Positions 1 through 10,900 of a stretch of 33,687 nucleotides of DNA are shown here, in pieces. Under the pieces are notes generated by a model, which was not told the DNA's origin, did not search any database, and saw only the letters and a list, made by a program, of their open reading frames with translations. The translations under genes were made by a program, and so were the position numbers. The stretch lies in NCBI GenBank assembly GCA_016282835.1, contig JAEELR010000186.1, positions 1 to 33,687 on the forward strand. Direction: 5' to 3'. This DNA comes from Treponema sp. (GTDB lineage Bacteria; Spirochaetota; Spirochaetia; Treponematales; Treponemataceae). Every line of letters begins with the position of its first letter. Within the stretch, counting starts at the first letter, position 1.

Positions 1-567
1 TTAATCGATGAAGCAGCACAGGAACCGGCAGCAGAATTAGCAGAAGAACAGGCAGCAGAGACAGCAGAGCCAGACAGACTTGACGGTGAAGATGATATTC
101 CAACTGTTGATGATTTAATCGGTACGGAAGAACTTCCAAAAGAACAGCTGGATTCTAATCTGTTTGACATTGCAACATCTACATTAAAGTCCTTTGCTGA
201 TGTTGTTGACGATAAAACAATAGATCCAGAAAAACGCCTGACTATAAGTCTGTTTGAAAAGCTGAAGAGCTTAAGTGATTTCTTACCTGAAGATAAACGA
301 AAAAGCTTCCTTGAAAGCAAAGCAAATTTACAGCTTGAGTATATCATTGGAAAACTTTCGGGTAAAAAAGGACTTTTGTATTCTGCAATGAAACTTAGGG
401 CAGAAACTAATCTTGAACAAAGGTATGATGAAGCTAAAACAGGAAAAGAATTGGCCGTGAAGGTTTTAAATAACATAAGTGATATGGCTCATTCTCTTCC
501 AAATCCTGATTTATCTTATTCAATGACTTCTGAACTGAATAAAATAATAGAAAAATTAAAAATTTAA
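1..567 (+). CDS. Hypothetical acidic protein, 3' part only
   Basis: The frame is open from the first base of the window to a TAA at 565-567, so the true start lies outside; the internal ATG at 376 is not needed. The visible 188 residues begin with an Ala/Glu-rich low-complexity stretch (about residues 4-22), then an acidic segment with repeated Asp-Asp, and then about 130 residues of probable alpha helix rich in Lys, Glu and Leu. No signal peptide, membrane segment or catalytic motif is visible in the part present. I do not recognise the family. The low-complexity lead suggests a linker between an unseen N-terminal domain and this helical C-terminal domain. A 102-bp gap separates it from the next operon, so it is probably a separate transcription unit. 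Confidence 0.75.
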   Translation, partial: LIDEAAQEPAAELAEEQAAETAEPDRLDGEDDIPTVDDLIGTEELPKEQLDSNLFDIATSTLKSFADVVDDKTIDPEKRLTISLFEKLKSLSDFLPEDKRKSFLESKANLQLEYIIGKLSGKKGLLYSAMKLRAETNLEQRYDEAKTGKELAVKVLNNISDMAHSLPNPDLSYSMTSELNKIIEKLKI

Positions 568-594
568 TAAAATTTTTTCTAACTTTTGGATAAT

Positions 595-623
595 TTGTGC
601 GAATTTTCGGTAGAGATTATATA
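595..623 (+). promoter_or_regulatory. Candidate sigma-70 promoter of the giant-protein/T2SS operon
   Basis: TTGTGC at 595-600 and TATATA at 618-623 are separated by 17 bp, each matching the sigma-70 consensus in four of six positions. It is the best pair in the 102-bp gap before the 20-kb operon. The -10 box overlaps the left arm of the hairpin at 620-645. This is inference from sequence only. Confidence 0.35.
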
Positions 624-645
624 GGAGGTTTTTTAATCTCCTGTA
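620..645 (+). promoter_or_regulatory. Inverted repeat containing a perfect AGGAGG
   Basis: The left arm 620-630 (TATAGGAGGTT) can pair with the right arm 635-645 (AATCTCCTGTA) around a TTTT loop, giving 11 pairs of which two are G-T. No T run follows, so it is not an ordinary terminator. The AGGAGG at 623-628 has no start codon at a usable distance; the TTG start at 670 has its own GGAG at 658-661. It may be an operator at the promoter or a leader hairpin. Confidence 0.4.
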
Positions 646-669
646 TCAATTTCTATCGGAGATTTTATC

Positions 670-1953
670 TTGAAAAGATTTTGCCTGTTATTCCTTTGTC
701 TCACCCTTTGTAATTTATTGTTTGCAAATTCCTATGCAGCAATACAATTTTCCAAAAATGAATCCTATGTTTTAAAAATAGAAAGTTCTCTCGCTAATCT
801 TTATTGTGTCAAAGCTGATGAGTTATCGAAGGTTTTTATTTCCGGGCTGAATTCAAAAAAATATACAGCCGTTCATTCTTTTTTATCTTCTGATTATTCG
901 GGCTTTATTCTAAGCAATGAAAATTTGAAGCAATGTAATGAGTTTTCACTTTTATATAAAGAATCTGGAAATGAGTTTAAGCTTTTAACTTTCAGCATAA
1001 ATAATTTTTATGAAGCGTATGACTCAATAGAATTTTATTATTTGACTGAAGGTATATTGAATGTATTTTTTAGGGCAGGGGAAAAACTGATTCTCGTAAA
1101 AATAGATTTAGGAGAAGGTAATATTTCTTCGACTGAAACTGTATTTGAAAGCAGTGAGTTCTGTGCGTTTAATGTGTATAAGGGAAAACTGCTTGTAACT
1201 TCACTATCAAGTGATACGATTAGCTTTTTATATGAATCAAATAAAGTATATGAATTTGTATTGCCGGAACCTGCTGCTGCTGAGTGTTTTAAGCTATCAG
1301 TTGTTGATGAAAAGATTTATTTATTTTTATTTAACACAGATGATTCTTTCGAAATGTATAAAGCTGAATACGATTCTAAATTTGCTGTAGAAAAGATTTG
1401 TTACAGCGCTTTCAATGAATTAGATGTAAATCAAATTTTGGATTTTTCTTTTGTTACTGATTTAGATTTCCATGAAGTCTTCTATTTAAAATATCAAAGC
1501 AAAAATGATTCTCCTGAGAATACAGCTTTTGTTTTATTCACAGCTGAAAAAGTGCTTTATAAAAGTGAGGAAGGGTTTGACTGTTTTATAAGCTGCCTTG
1601 CAGAAGACAATAGTGTTTTCTTTTTATCCAGAGAGAATGGGCTGGAAGAAATTAAGTTTGAAATTAACGGCAATAAATATTTTATATCAACACAAAACTT
1701 TGAATCCAAAGATGATTTTATTTATCTGAGTCCTGTTTTCTATAAATACAAACTGCCTTTATTTTATGACGTTAAACAAACGAATTTAGTTTTTTTTGAA
1801 ACCAGAAAGAACGAGTATTTTTATAAGCCGCTAAAAATCCAGAATAATTTTTCCTTAAACGAGGGGGCTGGTTTTATTCAGTCAAATTTCTTTAACGGGA
1901 AAAGCTTTTTGTTTTTTCCAAATGAAAATCAAATTGTCAGCCTGGAGTACTAA
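670..1953 (+). CDS. Exported 427-residue protein, possible beta-propeller
   Basis: The first gene of the 20-kb operon, with a TTG start preceded by GGAG eight bases upstream. The N-terminus is a signal peptide: Lys-Arg, a Leu/Phe/Cys-rich core, and likely cleavage near residues 19-24. I see no clear lipobox. The rest is beta-rich, with recurring strand pairs of the type 'short polar turn, then K-x-Y/F-x-hydrophobic' about every 40-50 residues, which suggests a propeller fold, but no named repeat can be assigned. Its stop is only 2 bp before the 4607-residue ORF, whose Shine-Dalgarno (GGAG at 1943-1946) lies inside this gene, so the two are probably translationally coupled. A partner or assembly factor of the giant protein is plausible but not shown. 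The family is not recognised. Confidence 0.85.
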   Translation: MKRFCLLFLCLTLCNLLFANSYAAIQFSKNESYVLKIESSLANLYCVKADELSKVFISGLNSKKYTAVHSFLSSDYSGFILSNENLKQCNEFSLLYKESGNEFKLLTFSINNFYEAYDSIEFYYLTEGILNVFFRAGEKLILVKIDLGEGNISSTETVFESSEFCAFNVYKGKLLVTSLSSDTISFLYESNKVYEFVLPEPAAAECFKLSVVDEKIYLFLFNTDDSFEMYKAEYDSKFAVEKICYSAFNELDVNQILDFSFVTDLDFHEVFYLKYQSKNDSPENTAFVLFTAEKVLYKSEEGFDCFISCLAEDNSVFFLSRENGLEEIKFEINGNKYFISTQNFESKDDFIYLSPVFYKYKLPLFYDVKQTNLVFFETRKNEYFYKPLKIQNNFSLNEGAGFIQSNFFNGKSFLFFPNENQIVSLEY

Positions 1954-1955
1954 AA

Positions 1956-4900
1956 ATGAAAAAGTTTGTTTTTGCCCTATTCTTTATATTTAACCTTTAC
2001 ACTTTATTTGCAAACACAAGTAACAAAACCATCTGTGAAAGTAATGGAGAAAATGAAATCGCTTTGTCCTTCGAAGGTGGCAATATACTTGTTGTGAAGG
2101 GTGAAGAATATATTGTTTATACAACTTCATCACTGGAATCCTGTAAAGTAACACCGCTAAAATTCATTTCAAATAATTATTATGTAGACAGCGAAAGTTT
2201 TCATTTTAATCCTGAATCAGGCTATTTCCGTTACTGCGTTGTTCTGGGTTCTAAATATGGAGATTATTTTTCTGAGATGATAGAAATTCAAGGAAAAATC
2301 ATATCATATTCTCTTTCCAGTTTGTTTAATTTTTATCTCAATAACAATTTAAATAAATCTGAAGCCTGTCTGAGTTCATTGGATCTTTTAAGAGTTGATT
2401 TTTCAGATTTAATGTTTTCTATTTTTAAGGATGCGAAACTTAATTTTTATTACAATTCACAGCTTGTCGAAGAATATGAATTTACACCGTCTTCAGATAA
2501 ATCTTTAACTATTGCAGTCAGTTCTTTCCGCAGCTATCTGTCTAAGTTTGATAATGATACTGGTTTAAATCTATTCAAGTTCGAATTGACTATAAATGAT
2601 AGAGAAAACAGCTCCATTCATTACACGCAGAATGTTTTTATCGATTCAAGAAGTCCTGAAATCAAAGTGAATGAAATTTCTGTCTATAAAGATAATGATT
2701 TATTCGGCTATGTATCAGTTAATGTAAATGAGAATAATTTTGATAAGAGCATAAAAGTTTATTGTACTGTGACTGAGCCATACGAGCAGGTTTTGGAAAG
2801 CACTAAAACAAATGAGTCTGATTTTGATTTTATTTTTACTCAGGGAGGCAACTATAAAGCAGAAATTTATGTTGAAGATTATGCAGGAAATAAAAGTGCA
2901 ATACAGAAAATAAATTTTAGTCTTGTTGAAGATGAACAGACTGTTTACTTTCTGGCAAATGAAAATTCCTGGCAGAACAAAAAACGGTATACCCACCAGG
3001 TGTTTAATCCCAGAAACGAATTTAAAATCACTTCGGGAGAATACAATCTTTATAACGCACTGGAGCAGGAGCCTTCTTCTTATGTAAATACTAAAATAGT
3101 AAATGTCAGCGCAGAAGGTACTTATAAAACTAAATTCCGCTTTAAGAATAAAAATAACCAGACAATAGAAACAGATGTACTTGATTTGAAAGCAGATTTC
3201 ACAAAACCTCAGATTAAAAATTTTTCCGGCAATAAAAATAAAAACTACTTTGTTGTAGAAGTGCAGGATGATTTAAGCGGAGTCAATTATTCGACTTTCA
3301 GATGGACTGTTGATGGCAGAAACTGGAACTACGGGAATAATATTATCCTTAGTGACGGTTCATATTCTTTGTTATGCGAGGTTGAAGATTTTGCAAAAAA
3401 CAAAGCGCAGAAAAGTGAAAATATTGTAATTGATACTTCAACGCCTGAAATTAGTTTTGAGCTTACAGAATTTACAAATTCTAAGAACATAAGTTTATCC
3501 GATTTTTCTGTTACAGATAAATCGGCAACGGACATAAAGCTGAAATTCTATGAAGATTCATACCCTGTACTTACGCTTGATTACAATGGTGAAAATGAAA
3601 TTCCGCTTTCTTTAACAAATACAAGTGAAGGCAGACATTTTATACGCGTTGAGTTAACTGATGATATTGGAAACTGCTGCTGGTGTGAAAAAGAATTTAT
3701 TGTCGATTGCACAGCGCCTGTAGTGAGTGAGGTTTATTTTGAGAATGAGGGCTTTGTTTTTGGCAATAAAACTTTTGTCCGCTTAAGTTCCACTCAAATA
3801 AGTCAGAATAATATTTTCTGTAATGTAACTGCCAGCGATAATTACGGAAATGAAAACCTTACGTTCTATATAGAAAATAAAACTAATGGAAGCAACTTCA
3901 ATACTGAGGCTTCCCGCTTCGGCTTTAATTCCTTTGCGGAAGGGAAAAATGTTATTTATGTTAAGGCCTGTGATAAAGCCGGGAATTACAGTCAGGAAAA
4001 AACTGTTGAACTTTATTTAGATTCAAATGTTCCTCAAAAGCCAGTTATAAAAACAGATTTACAGAAAGCGGGCGATGAAATATATACTACGTTTAGAAAA
4101 GCTCTTTGCCTGAAAGTTAGTCTCCCGTTTACTTCGGTCTGGACCAGTTCAAATTTAAAATATGAGTTTTATGAATGCTGTGGAAATGCTAAAACTGATG
4201 TTACAAAATTCTTGAAGCCTTCTATAAATGTTAATGAAGCTGTGACAGAATTTAATTTTACATTTACAGAATTTAATGCTTCTGATTCACATTATGAATT
4301 TGTTTTTTATACAGAAAGTGAAAATGGTTTTACAAGTGAACCTGCTGTAATAAAAGTAAAACTTTCACAATTTGCCTGTCCTTTTGAAGTTGAGAAATTT
4401 TATTCAGATGAAGCACAACTGTTATACCGTATAATCTGGAATTACGATTTTAATCCCTTGAAAACTAATTCGACTAAAATTGGTGAAGCGCTTTATTATT
4501 ATCTGGATTATGAAAATACATTTGATTCTTCTGAAATCGAAGAAACTGATTTTGTAAAGATTAATGACTTACATTTGAATTACTGTATTGTACCGAATGA
4601 AAAACTTGAGAACAAAAAGGGAAAATTATATTTACTTCATAAAACTAATGACGGCAGCATAAACAATATATATTCATTTGAGATTAATTCGTTTGCCGAA
4701 CAAATTGCGATTGAGCATGATAAATATTCTGTATTCAATTCGTCGTCTTCATCAAATGAAATTCAATTCAGGCTTACAAAAACTCTTCCGGAAGAAATTA
4801 ATCATGTTTTCCTTAAGTTATATGAAACAGCGGATTTCCATAGAGACTATTTTATTCCAGTAACAGAGATTGATAACCTGCAAAGCTTTATTCCTGTAAA

Positions 4901-7900
4901 CGAAAAGTTTATCTTTGCAGAAGTATTTTATTACTCTGATCTTATTCCTGTGAAGAATGAGTATTTTGTCATCAATGAAAATGATGCTTTAGGTTCAATA
5001 GAGGGTTCCAGTGAAAACTTTATATATGAGTATTCATTTCAAAACGGTGAGAAAATATTTAATGAAGTAAAAATAAAATTTTGTGATGACATTGCAGTTT
5101 ATAAAGGAAATCAAAAATGTATGTCGCTGGAAGCTGAGGAATTTACACTTGCTGCTTCAGGCCTCATTCAGTCAGCAAAAACTGATTTTTCAGACACAAG
5201 ATTAAAATTGCTTTCAAAAAGAATACAGGACTGCGAATTCTATTTTTCACAAATTGAATGTTCAGCTTCCCTGCTTATCTTATATGACTGTGAGCTTGTT
5301 TATAAAAATAAAAAATACAGCTGTTCAAAAATTGTATTATCCTGTGACGGTAAAAATATCGTTCATTCTGATTTGATTCAATCTTCTGCAAATAAAAACT
5401 GTTTTTCAGAAGTCCCGAATATTTTAATGAAGAGCTTTTATATCGAGAACAATTTAATCCACGGAGTTGAATTTGATGATTTTACCTATAAGTCTTTATC
5501 TCCTGCCTCGCCTGAAAGATATGTAGAGTCAATCATTTTAGATTTAAATGGGAGGCTGTTGTTCAGCAGTATCTTTGAAAACAGAAAGTATATATTTAAT
5601 TCAGACAATGTTTTCACAATTAATTCAGGATATTTTTATAGCGACAAATTTTATGTTGAAAATGCAGAATTTAATTTTACTGTTGACGATGAAAATTATT
5701 TATTGCTGCTAAAGAATTTTTCTATAAATTCATATGGCGAAATTGACAATTCATTTATAGAAATTTCAGTTTATGATTCTGCAGGGAATAAAATCGAAGT
5801 TATTGATTCCATAAATATTTCACTTGATACCAGTTCAGTTAATGTCGATAAGGCGGGGAATATCTCTTGCTCCGGTTTATATATTTTTGCCAGCGAGACT
5901 TTTACCGTTGATAATATAACGATTTTTGAAAACGGAATCTCTTCAGAAAAAATTGAATGCTGTAACTACAATACTAATATTTTTGGTTTTTCACTCAAGG
6001 TTGAAAAAGGCCGCTTCGGAACCTATAACGGCAATCTATGTGTTTTTGTTGACAGCGGAATAATCAACTTGTTCTCTCATGACTGCAGCATCTCCGGATT
6101 GATTTTGAAACTCGGAAAAAATCCTAAGCCTTTAAATGAAATCTTTTTTGATGAAGATGTTTTTGCCGAAAGTGATTTTGATTTTGTATTTAAATTCAAC
6201 ACTTTTAAGCTGAATGAAAACGGCTTGTTCTGCACTGTGAATATTCCTTTACCTGCTTCTGAGTCCATGATTGGTTTTCCTGATGTTTGTTTAAATACCG
6301 ATATAAATAATTTCTCTTTAACCTGTGCTGAAGAATTTTTTGTTGAAATGTTTAACTTTTCTTTTTCGTTAAAGAATGTTTCTTATTCACAGGGTAAATT
6401 GAGCTCTCAGAAAACTACTGTATTTATTCCAATTCAATTATATGACGCTGGTAGCAATAAAAATAATAAAATTGAAGTTAACGATTTAACCTTTTCATTG
6501 TCAGGACAGACTGATGAACTTTTGCTGTTTAATGATTCCAGTTCTTATTTATATAGAAATAATTATGTTGATTTAATTATTAGTTCCTGCTTAATAAAAA
6601 ATGACTTAATTAAATTCGAAGCGCATGGTGAAAATGATGAAACTGAAAACTTTATATATGACATTTCAAAGATTGAATTAAATCTATACGGTAATAATGA
6701 ACTCATAGGATTTGTTAATCAAACTGAAGACAGTGAAAGCGATTCATTAAATTATTTCTGTATTGATGAACATTTTATTTATCCTGAAAAGCTTGTTTTA
6801 TTTAACAATGAAATATTTTTTGAAAAAGCCTATGCTTATCTAAATGATGAAAACAAAATCTATTATTCTAATCTGGATTATAAGAATGATTCTTTTGTAA
6901 AAACAACTTTTGAGGAAAACAATAATAACGTAAAGAACTCATCAACATTATTAAACAGCCAGATTGAAATTGCAGATTTTTATTCTTTTGCTGATGGTGA
7001 AAATACAGTCTTAGTTGGTGAACTGAAAAGTAATATAGAAAATTTAATCTTCGAGAATTTGCTTTGTAATGTAGTTGTAACTCCTCAGGGCGATTTCCAG
7101 GTAATTCTTAATGAGCCAGTACAGAATAAGGCGAAGTTTTATCTGCACGGCTTTGAGGTTTCGTGTGATGTAAGCAGAGTCGATTCAGATGGATTTGAGT
7201 TCAGTAACTGTAAAACTGTCTGGAATGGAAAAAATGTTGAATGCGGAACAATAACATTTGATGAAGATTTTGATTTAATTTATAGCGCAGGAAATGAGGT
7301 TAATCTCCCGCTTTTTACAGAGAATTCATTTTTTACTTTTGTACGGTTTACAGATGAATGTGTACATGCAAATTTTAAATTAGTGCTTCCTTCTATATTC
7401 AATAATTTCTCAATTACTTTTTATGATGCAGTTATATATTCTAACGGTGATTATTCTGTACCAATTATAAGTAATGAACTTGAAATAGACACTGAAGGAA
7501 TAACCTTTTGCTTGAGTGAAATAAGCTTTAATTCAAATTATTTATCGATTGGAAACTTTGCAATTAAACTGAAGCTGAGTAATGAAGATGTTACGTTAAG
7601 TGTTGAATCAATCAAATTCGGTTATGACGGCACATTTTATTTAACTGACTGCAAGGTAACTCCATTCACCTTGATGGGCTTCACTTTTGCTATAGATAAT
7701 TTAAGCCTTAATCCCGAGACAATTAATTTCAGCGGCAAAGTTATGCTCCCTGAATCTGCGCCCGGCGTTTTATCATTGATGGTTGTTAAAGCCGAAGATT
7801 TTATTTTTGACTGGAACGGAAATGTAATAAAAGGAGATTTGTTTGCGGATGGACTTTATACACTTCCACTATCACAGGGAATCGATTTAAGCTTTACAAA

Positions 7901-10900
7901 CTTCGGTCTGACTTTTGAAAACAATATTCCTTCCATAATTTTTAATAAAGCTGAACTGGCATTTCTTGGTAACAGTTATGTTGAATCAGTTTCTGTTTCT
8001 GGGGTTTATCTAAACATTATCGAAAATAAATACAGTTTTGAGAAAGCGAGAGTTGAATCGAATTTTCACAAGGAAATATGCGGAATTGATTTTGCCTTTA
8101 ATTCTCTCGAGTTTAATTCCGATTTCGATTTTACCTTTTGTTGCAGTGCAAAGTTTACAGGTGAAAGCTTTCCTGAATTCCTGAAGGGGAGTGCAGTTAC
8201 AAGTCTGCAGCTTTCAATCAGTTCACAAGGTGAGCTCTTAGACCTTTGCTTTGAGATGAATAATTTAAACGGAATAATTTCTAAAGAAATAAAAGCCCTG
8301 ACTTTAGCAGACGGTTACCTGTGCTTAAAGACTGACGAGAACCATCATTTTATTCTTGATGTCAAAGGCGATTTAGTATTTTCATCACAAGCTCCAGTCG
8401 GTATGCAGGGAATTGTTGTCGGAATCGATGAGTTTGTTTTCGATTGTAATGAAATGAATTTGATATCGTTTAAGGCATCTTCTGAGGATATAAAATTCTG
8501 TCTGGGAGGAATGAACTTTACTGATATAAATATATATTTAACCTGGACAGAAGATTGTGAAGATTTTATTCAAGTACAGGGCAATATAGTTTTAAATGAA
8601 AACTTCCCGCAGCAAATTGCGAATTCAATAGTTACAATTGAAGATTTTATCATCACTAAAGATGGAAAAATTAAATCACTTATTGCTGATTATTCTACAA
8701 CTGAACGCAGCGTTTTATATGATGGAGTTTATTTAGAATATCTTGCGCTTGGCTTTGTTGTTGATAAAGATAAAATCGAGTTCAGAGGTGTTGGTGAAGT
8801 TTTATTAGATGAAAATAAATTCGTACAGGGAATTGGTGGAACTACAGGCACTGTTGAGTTAGTATTTAATGAAAATGGTCTTTCATATCTTAATGGCAGT
8901 GTATGTCTTGGTGATTTCAATTTATTAGATACATTTGATGTAAGTGGAGCAGAATTAAATTTTAGACTAAACAAAAACTTATTATTAGATATAAATCTCC
9001 ACGGGACATTCATTGTAAACTGCTCAAAGGAAAATATCTGCGGCTCCTTATTTAATGGCCTTACAGTAAATGTTTTATCCTGCAGTTTATGTTCGAATAA
9101 AGGCTTTGAATCATTCTATGCCAGATTAACCGGGAACAAATTTGTCCTGTTTGATTCCTTATGTTTCAATCAGTATTCAGTTGGAATCTCAATTGATGAA
9201 CATTCAAATTTTATTTTCGATATAGACTCGAGCGTTTCTGTCTGCAATGCATTTATTCCAAAGCCGTTCCAGGATATGACAATCGAATTAAATCAGCTCG
9301 TTATTTCCAGAAAAAATGGAATCGAAAAGTTAGACTTGGTTCTTTGCGATTTAGTCAAATGGGACATTATAGATGGATTTGAATTTGAAATTGAGTCCAT
9401 TCGTTTTTCTGAACAAGGTTTGGATTTTAAAGCCTTTGCATCAATAGATATTCCTAATATAAAGTGTTCAGCTAAAATCGGAGTTGATTCCTGTCATGTA
9501 GACTGGGAGGGACATGTTTCAAATGTAAATTTGGGTTGTAATCATTTCTCTATGGATGCTGGAGGTTTCATTGTTACCGTTGATGAGTTTAAGCTGAAAA
9601 ATGATTCTTCAAATAATTTATTTTTAGAGTTAGGACTTGCGAAACTTGAATTACCAGAACTGAAGAATTTCTCAGATGTAGAATCAGAAAATGCTGAGAA
9701 TGAAAACAACTCTAAGGAGAATAATCTGTGTGAAAATGCTGGGGATGAAAACGATGACACTGATTCAAAAAAAGATACTCAATACATTTGCATAAAAAAC
9801 GCTGTAATAAAAAACGGAAGCTTTTATTGCGATTTCGAATCTACTGACTTATGTTTTGATATTGCAGGCTTTATCCTTAAGCTTGAAAAACCTGAACTTG
9901 ATATAAATAACAGTTCTATTTCGTTCAATAAATGTGTACTGAAGCTTCCGGCTTTTATGGGCTCCCTTGAGCAGACTGTATATGGAATAAAGATTTCTGC
10001 AACAAGCGGTTTACAGATTACTGGCGCAGAACTTAAGATCCCTGATTTTAAAATCGGTGAGAATTTCGGGTTTACGAATCTGAATGTATCTTTTGTTTTA
10101 GATGGTGATAACTGGTTCATAGGTGGTTCCGGTTCTATGGCTATTCCAAATGTCGGTGTGATTTCCGCAAAGATTGTCTTCACGCAGGTTTCTGATGTTT
10201 ACCCGATCGGTTTAAAGCAGGCTGAGTTGCAATACGAGTGTGCAGGGCTGGGACTTCCTTTGGGGACTACAGGTTTGTATTTGTCAGGAATTCGCGGAGG
10301 AATTGCTTATGGACCGCCGGAAGAAATTCCTGAGTCAATGCAAACAATGTTCGATTCAGGCTGCCGTGTTTCTCTTGGTGTTACTATAAAAGATAAATCC
10401 GGAGGCTCTTTAGTAAGGATGACTCCACAGTTCTGGATTGATATAAAAAATCCTACCTTTGCATTTCAGGGAGAACTCACAATTCTAGAAGGTTCATTAA
10501 ACTTAAATGCTGTTGCCGAAGCGTCGCTGTCGAATTATGGGTTTTATACAGGTTTCAGCTTTACACTGGCTGCAGTAAAAGGAAGTCTGGAAGTTTATGT
10601 TTTCAATCAAAGTGAAACAGATAAAACTTATGTTACTGGAAACGGTAAAGTAAGTTTTGGCTTAAAGGCAGGCTGTCTGTTTAACAAAGAATTAAATTTC
10701 TTTGGTAAGAAAAAATACATTCAGATTCCGGATAAAGAATTCTGGTTCTCGGATATAAATGCTGAATTCGGTAATTTTACAAATGATACTGTCGGATTTA
10801 AAGCATGGATAAATATTCCCTGTCTGGGAAATTATGGTGTCTTCATTTCAAAAGCGGGGGTTGAGTTCTGTGATGTCTCTTCATATTCCCTGGTAAAGAA

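Noticed and set aside
8729..10183. Minus-strand open frames inside the giant gene
   Set aside because: They lack ribosome binding sites and family resemblance and are antisense shadows of a single well supported coding frame.
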